From positions 124,001-188,000 of the forward strand of contig CASDTX010000046.1 in assembly GCA_949283695.1 (NCBI GenBank): 64,000 nt of DNA, in the 5' to 3' direction. Made by a program: the position numbers and the translations under genes. The stretch's first letter is position 1. Every line of letters begins with the position of its first letter. Source of the DNA: an uncultured Eubacteriales bacterium (GTDB lineage Bacteria > Bacillota > Clostridia > Lachnospirales > Lachnospiraceae). Positions 60,188-64,000 of the stretch are shown one piece after another. The notes beneath the pieces are model-generated. The model was given only the letters and a program-made list of their open reading frames with translations. It had not been told where the DNA came from and searched no databases.

Positions 60188-62293
60188 ATGGAGTTTGAGA
60201 AGAAGGCAAGAGAACTGGCAGAGCGCATGTCAGTCGAAGAAAAAGCGTGGATGCTGCGGTTTGATTCACCGCCCATCGAGCGGCTGGGGATCCCCAGGTA
60301 CCACTGGTGGAACGAAGGTCTTCACGGGGTTGCCAGAGCCGGGACGGCGACCATGTTTCCCCAGGCCATTGCCATGGCCGCCATGTTCGATGAAGCAGAG
60401 ATGAAGAAGATCGGGGACGTGATCTCCACGGAAGCAAGAGGAAAATACAATGCCTGCTGTGCGGAAAACGACCGGGATATCTATAAGGGACTGACCCTGT
60501 GGTCGCCCAATATCAATATCTTCCGGGATCCCAGGTGGGGCCGGGGCCACGAGACTTATGGGGAGGATCCCTATCTCACGGCCAGACTGGCAGTGAACTT
60601 CATCCGGGGGATCCAGGGCGATGGGCCCTATCTGAAGGCAGCGGCCTGCGCGAAGCATTTCTGCTGCTACAGCGGCCCTGAGGAGCTGCGCCATGAGTTT
60701 GACGCGGAAGTGTCGCCCAAGGACCTGTGGGAAACCTATCTTCCTGCCTTCGAGGCCTGCGTGAAAGAAGCCGGCGTGGAAGGCGTAATGGGAGCCTATA
60801 ACCGGGTCAACGGCGAGCCTTGCTGCGGGAGCAAGACACTGATCCAGAAGATCCTGCGGGAGAAATGGGGATTTGACGGGTACTTTACCTCGGACTGCTG
60901 GGCGCTGAAGGACTTCCATGAGAATCATGGGGTCACGTCCACCGCGGAAGAGTCAGCGGCCCTGGCGCTGAAGGCAGGATGCGACATCAACTGCGGGAAC
61001 ATCTATCTGCGGATCCTTCAAGCCTGTCAGGACGGACTGGTCACCGAAGAAGAGATCACAGAAGCCGCGGTTCGCGTGCTCCGCACCCGGCTGCGCCTGG
61101 GGATGCTGGACGAAGACTGCGAATACCAATCCATTTCCTACGAAGAAGTGGCCAGCCCGGAACACCGAAGAGAAGCGGTTCTGGCGGCGGAGAAGTCTGT
61201 GGTCCTGCTGAAGAACGACGGCATACTGCCGCTGTCGCCGGATCTGGAGAAGCTGGCAGTGATCGGCCCCAACGCAGACAGCCGCTGGCCTCTGATCGCC
61301 AACTATCACGGCACTGCGCCCGGGTATATTACAGTCCTGGACGGCATCCGGCGGACAGCCGGAGAGGAGATGCGGATTTATTACTCAGAGGGCTGCCACA
61401 CGGTAAAGGACCGGGTGGAAAAGCTTGCCCTGCCTGACGACCGGATCTCGGAGGCTGTCACGGCGGCCCGGATCGCAGGGACAGCGGTGGTGTGCGTGGG
61501 CCTGGACGAGCGCTATGAGGGAGAGCAGCAGGATATCGGAAACCGGTTTGACGAGAAGGGCAGCACAGCAGATAAAAGCGATATCAAACTGCCGGCGGTC
61601 CAGATCCGGCTGCTGGAACGGCTTATAGAGACAGGGGCAGATCTCATTGTGGTCAATATGACGGGAAGTGCGGTGGACTTAGGCTGGCTCCATGAAACAG
61701 AAACTGTAAGGGCCATTGTGCAGGGCTGGTATCCCGGCGCGGAAGGCGGGCTGGCCATTGCCCGCGTCCTGTTCGGCAGGGTGAATCCTTCCGGACGGCT
61801 GCCGATTACGTTTTACCGGGATGTAGAAGATCTGCCGGCCTTCACAGATTATTCGATGCAGAACCGGACTTACCGCTATCTGCGGTCCGAGCCCGTATAT
61901 CCCTTCGGCTATGGGCTGAGCTATACAGAGTACACGTACTCGGATCTGCAGGCAGCCGGTGCGGATGGGGCGTGGAGAGTCAGCGTCTCTGTGACCAATA
62001 CGGGCCTGCGTCCCGGCGAAGAAGTGGTTCAGGTATATCTGAAGGATCTGGAATCACCTCATGCAGTGCCCAACTGGAGTCTGTGCGGATTCCGGAGGGT
62101 CAGCCTGCAGCCCCGGGAGACGAAACGGGTAGAGATCGTTCTGGACGAGAGGGCCTTTGAGATCGTAGATGATGAGGGAAACCGGCGGATCGATTCGCGG
62201 ACGTTCCTGATCTATGCAGGAGGAAGTCAGCCGGATGAAAGGAGCAGTGTGCTCACCGGGAAGACCCCGCTGTGCAAGAAGATCGTTCGATAA
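60188..62293 (+). CDS. Glycoside hydrolase family 3, beta-glucosidase/beta-xylosidase type
   Basis: A 701-aa cytosolic GH3 with all three parts: N-terminal barrel (nucleophile Asp in FDGYFTSDCWALKDF), C-terminal alpha/beta sandwich, and a fibronectin III-like domain (about 590-680, RPGEEVVQVYLKD). Segments such as YHWWNEGLHGVA and VMGAYNRVNGEPCCGS place it with beta-xylosidases and beta-glucosidases. It has no signal peptide, so it cleaves the imported glycoside inside the cell. It ends the operon and is followed by a bidirectional terminator. Confidence 0.93.
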   Translation: MEFEKKARELAERMSVEEKAWMLRFDSPPIERLGIPRYHWWNEGLHGVARAGTATMFPQAIAMAAMFDEAEMKKIGDVISTEARGKYNACCAENDRDIYKGLTLWSPNINIFRDPRWGRGHETYGEDPYLTARLAVNFIRGIQGDGPYLKAAACAKHFCCYSGPEELRHEFDAEVSPKDLWETYLPAFEACVKEAGVEGVMGAYNRVNGEPCCGSKTLIQKILREKWGFDGYFTSDCWALKDFHENHGVTSTAEESAALALKAGCDINCGNIYLRILQACQDGLVTEEEITEAAVRVLRTRLRLGMLDEDCEYQSISYEEVASPEHRREAVLAAEKSVVLLKNDGILPLSPDLEKLAVIGPNADSRWPLIANYHGTAPGYITVLDGIRRTAGEEMRIYYSEGCHTVKDRVEKLALPDDRISEAVTAARIAGTAVVCVGLDERYEGEQQDIGNRFDEKGSTADKSDIKLPAVQIRLLERLIETGADLIVVNMTGSAVDLGWLHETETVRAIVQGWYPGAEGGLAIARVLFGRVNPSGRLPITFYRDVEDLPAFTDYSMQNRTYRYLRSEPVYPFGYGLSYTEYTYSDLQAAGADGAWRVSVSVTNTGLRPGEEVVQVYLKDLESPHAVPNWSLCGFRRVSLQPRETKRVEIVLDERAFEIVDDEGNRRIDSRTFLIYAGGSQPDERSSVLTGKTPLCKKIVR

Positions 62294-62301
62294 AGATAAA
62301 T

Positions 62302-62347
62302 AGGCAGGTTCCCTGAATGGAGTCCATCCGGGGAACCTGCCTGATTT
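62302..62347. terminator. Shared terminator of the catabolic operon and proB
   Basis: A 12-bp stem AGGCAGGTTCCC/GGGAACCTGCCT (62302-62313 with 62331-62342) encloses a smaller ATGG/CCAT hairpin and is followed by GATTTTAT. It is convergent with proB. Confidence 0.85.
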
Positions 62348-62353
62348 TATAAC

Positions 62354-63151
62354 TTAGCGCTTTCCGGTAAACAGAGTTCCGGCTTTCCCGCCCTTTACGA
62401 TATCATACAGAACTTCCGGGCGTTTCCCGTTGGTCACGATGGTATCGATCCCCTGGGAGGTGGCCAGAGCGGCAGCCTGCAGCTTGGTCCGCATACCGCC
62501 GGTGCCGCGGCGGGAACCGGCTCCGCCCGCCAGTGAGTACACGCTGTCATCGATACAGTCGATCTGTTCGATCAGCTTGGCGTTCGGATAGAGCCTCGGA
62601 TCGCTGTCATAGAAGCCGTCGATATCGGAGAAGATGACCAGGCGCTTCGCCCGGCAGAGGACTGCAACCACAGAAGAGAGCATATCATTGTCTCCGAAGA
62701 GCCGGTCGTCCGATTCGATTTCCGTGTAGCTGACGGAGTCATTTTCATTAACGATCGGGATAACCCCCATCTCCAGCAGGGCATTAAAGGTATTGGTCAG
62801 ATTTTCTTTCTTCTCCTCCTGCTCGATATCTTCCGCGTTCAGCAGGATCTGGGCAACTGTTTTGTCATAATCTCCGAAGAACTTGTCATAGAGATACATC
62901 AGGCTGCACTGTCCCACAGCGGCAGCTGCCTGCTTCATACGCATACTGTCCGGCCTGGACTGCATGTTCAGTTTATTCCTTCCTACGGCGATGGCGCCGG
63001 AGGATACAAGGATCACTTCGTACCCCATATTCTGAATATCTGCCAGTGTGCAGACCAGACGGTCTGTGGCGCGCAGATCACTCTTTCCCGTGTCGTTGGT
63101 AAGGGTAGAGGTGCCTACTTTGACTACGATTCTGTTATTATAAAGTCCCAT
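62354..63151 (-). CDS. proB: Glutamate 5-kinase, short form
   Basis: First enzyme of proline synthesis, phosphorylating glutamate. The 265-aa protein has only the amino acid kinase domain (VVKVGTSTL, VSSGAIAVG, NENDSVSY, DIDGFYDSDPR, GTGGMRTKLQAA) and lacks the C-terminal PUA domain found in the E. coli enzyme, as in many clostridia. GAGGAGA precedes the ATG. proA is not adjacent on the visible side. A TTGACA-17-GATACT promoter lies about 45 bases upstream. Confidence 0.95.
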   Translation of the reverse strand: MGLYNNRIVVKVGTSTLTNDTGKSDLRATDRLVCTLADIQNMGYEVILVSSGAIAVGRNKLNMQSRPDSMRMKQAAAAVGQCSLMYLYDKFFGDYDKTVAQILLNAEDIEQEEKKENLTNTFNALLEMGVIPIVNENDSVSYTEIESDDRLFGDNDMLSSVVAVLCRAKRLVIFSDIDGFYDSDPRLYPNAKLIEQIDCIDDSVYSLAGGAGSRRGTGGMRTKLQAAALATSQGIDTIVTNGKRPEVLYDIVKGGKAGTLFTGKR

Positions 63152-63192
63152 GATTCTCTCCTCATATTTCTTTCGATGATAACTGCCTCATC

Positions 63193-63221
63193 AGTATCCA
63201 CCCTGGAGCGGGAAATGTCAA
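63193..63221 (-). promoter_or_regulatory. Promoter of proB
   Basis: On the minus strand TTGACA (63221-63216), 17-bp spacer, GATACT (63198-63193). Confidence 0.65.
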
Positions 63222-63271
63222 GTATTTTCAGCCCCAATCAGGCGGCTTCCCCGGGATGGAAGCAGCTGTAA

Positions 63272-63343
63272 TTCAGCCCGCGCCATTCGCAAAGCCGCAC
63301 TGACGTGCGAATTGCGGCTGCGCCGCTTCTTTGCTCATGAACT
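63272..63343 (+). repeat. 72-bp dispersed repeat, copy 2
   Basis: Reverse complement of the segment at 2975-3046, with 66 of 72 bases identical. The GCGGCGCAGCCGC palindrome is unchanged and the ATTCGCA/TGCGAAT arms are kept, while most differences lie in the loop. It ends 20 bases before the -35 box of the symporter promoter. Its complementary strand also holds an open frame of 21 codons, with no binding site. Confidence 0.85.
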
Positions 63344-63362
63344 GATACCAGCAGCTCCCATA

Positions 63363-63391
63363 TTGTCAGACGGGTACGGCCTGTTTATAAT
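63363..63391 (+). promoter_or_regulatory. Promoter of the dicarboxylate/amino acid symporter gene
   Basis: TTGTCA (63363-63368), 17-bp spacer, TATAAT (63386-63391), about 90 bases before the start codon. Confidence 0.75.
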
Positions 63392-63483
63392 AATCCCGTA
63401 TTATCAGAAGTTCCGCGGCAGGAGGGAAATCCGGGATCCTGAGGAAACGGAAGTCCGGCCGCGGATCAGGAAGAGAGGTTCTT

Positions 63484-64000
63484 ATGAAACGAATATTCAG
63501 CAGTCTCCCGTTCAAGCTGCTGCTTGGAGTAGCTGCCGGAATGGCAGCGGGCCGGATCGCCGGTGCGGAATCGGTGAACGCCTTCGGCAGCAGCTTCATG
63601 AATGTGGCGGTAACGGTCAGATTTATCTTATCAGAACTGATCAATTTCTGCGTTCCGCTGATCATCATCGGCTTTATTGCCCCTGCGGTTGCGAAGCTGG
63701 GACGAAACGCATCCCGGATGCTGGGGGCAGCGCTCCTCTGCGCATACGGGTCATCTGTTCTGGCAGCTCTTCTGTCCATGGCAGCAGGATATGGCATCAT
63801 CCCGGGGCTGTCAGAAGTGTCAGATCCGGGCAGCTTAAGAGAATTGCCGGAGCTTGTATTCCGGCTTGAGATTCCGGCGGTTATGAGTGTGATGAGCGCC
63901 CTGGCGCTCTCTGTCCTCCTGGGGCTTTCGGCGGCCTGGACGAAGGCAGAAATGACGGTCCGGCTTCTGGAAGAATTCCGGAATATGGTGTTAAAAATAG
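63484..64000 (+). CDS. Dicarboxylate/amino acid:cation symporter (5' part)
   Basis: The first 172 residues of a DAACS family (GltP/SstT-like) symporter; the frame is open to the window end. Hydrophobic segments are seen at about residues 10-30, 45-75 (SELINFCVPLIIIGFIAPAV, the conserved segment after TM2), 85-105 and 135-155. Family members import glutamate, aspartate, serine or C4-dicarboxylates with Na+ or H+. GAGAGG precedes the ATG. Confidence 0.88.
   Translation, partial: MKRIFSSLPFKLLLGVAAGMAAGRIAGAESVNAFGSSFMNVAVTVRFILSELINFCVPLIIIGFIAPAVAKLGRNASRMLGAALLCAYGSSVLAALLSMAAGYGIIPGLSEVSDPGSLRELPELVFRLEIPAVMSVMSALALSVLLGLSAAWTKAEMTVRLLEEFRNMVLKI

Larger units (their letters stand above)
63152..63483. 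other. Divergent region between proB and the symporter
   Basis: 332 bases with the two opposed promoters and one copy of the 72-bp dispersed repeat. I see no gene or known riboswitch here. Confidence 0.6.

Noticed and set aside
1-64000. tRNA, rRNA or transposase genes
   Set aside because: No cloverleaf-like sequences with a T-loop consensus, no rRNA segments and no transposase motifs were noticed in any gap; a covariance-model scan would be needed to exclude small structured RNAs.

Overview
The window reads as a chromosomal segment of an anaerobic, low-to-moderate GC Firmicute, most likely a gut Lachnospiraceae (Clostridium cluster XIVa). The evidence is AGGAGG-type ribosome binding sites, frequent GTG/TTG starts, TTGACA/TATAAT-type promoters, the order pyrH-frr-uppS-cdsA-dxr-rseP, an aroF-aroB pair with a Thermotoga-type DAHP synthase, LrgAB, a large GltB, and many sugar-uptake and glycoside hydrolase genes. 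There is no rRNA, tRNA, CRISPR array, prophage or transposase. Species cannot be fixed from sequence alone.

Layout. 0-3 kb: the end of a branched-chain amino acid type ABC binding protein, then topB on the minus strand. 3-12 kb: a YitT-family membrane protein (minus), a divergent enolase paralogue that has lost catalytic residues, a YdbS/YdbT membrane pair, argS, an AlaX-type tRNA-editing protein and a CPBP protease. 12-24 kb: gltBD, a secreted NlpC/P60 hydrolase, a MATE exporter, aroB and aroF (minus), and lrgAB. 24-34 kb: a ClC antiporter, then the housekeeping run pyrH-frr-uppS-cdsA-dxr-rseP, followed by a peptidoglycan-binding protein and a transglutaminase-like protein. 34-42 kb: an AraC regulator (minus) divergent from a four-gene glycoside operon (HAD, GH3, GPH symporter, GH2). 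42-46.6 kb: carAB. 46.9-62.3 kb: a long catabolic operon under a GntR repressor with a visible palindromic operator. 62.3-64 kb: proB (minus) and the start of a dicarboxylate/amino acid symporter.

The region most worth attention is the 15 kb GntR cluster. It contains an ATPase-less sugar ABC importer, three VOC-fold proteins, two SDRs, a Gfo/Idh/MocA oxidoreductase, an enolase-superfamily dehydratase, a split transketolase, a GarR-like tartronate semialdehyde reductase, a TIM-barrel isomerase and a GH3 glycosidase. The genes are closely spaced and co-directional. Together they suggest import of a glycoside, redox-assisted cleavage, and routing of the carbon through a dehydratase, transketolase and glycerate. 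I do not recognise this gene set as a described pathway.

The intergenic DNA also carries unusual small structures: a 72-bp dispersed repeat whose two copies sit near the two ends of the window, upstream of topB and of the symporter; a 40-bp perfect palindrome between aroF and aroB; a triple 11-bp repeat upstream of the enolase paralogue; three degenerate repeats after lrgB; 18-bp tandem repeats; and a 28-bp duplication that rewrites the ydbS/ydbT junction.
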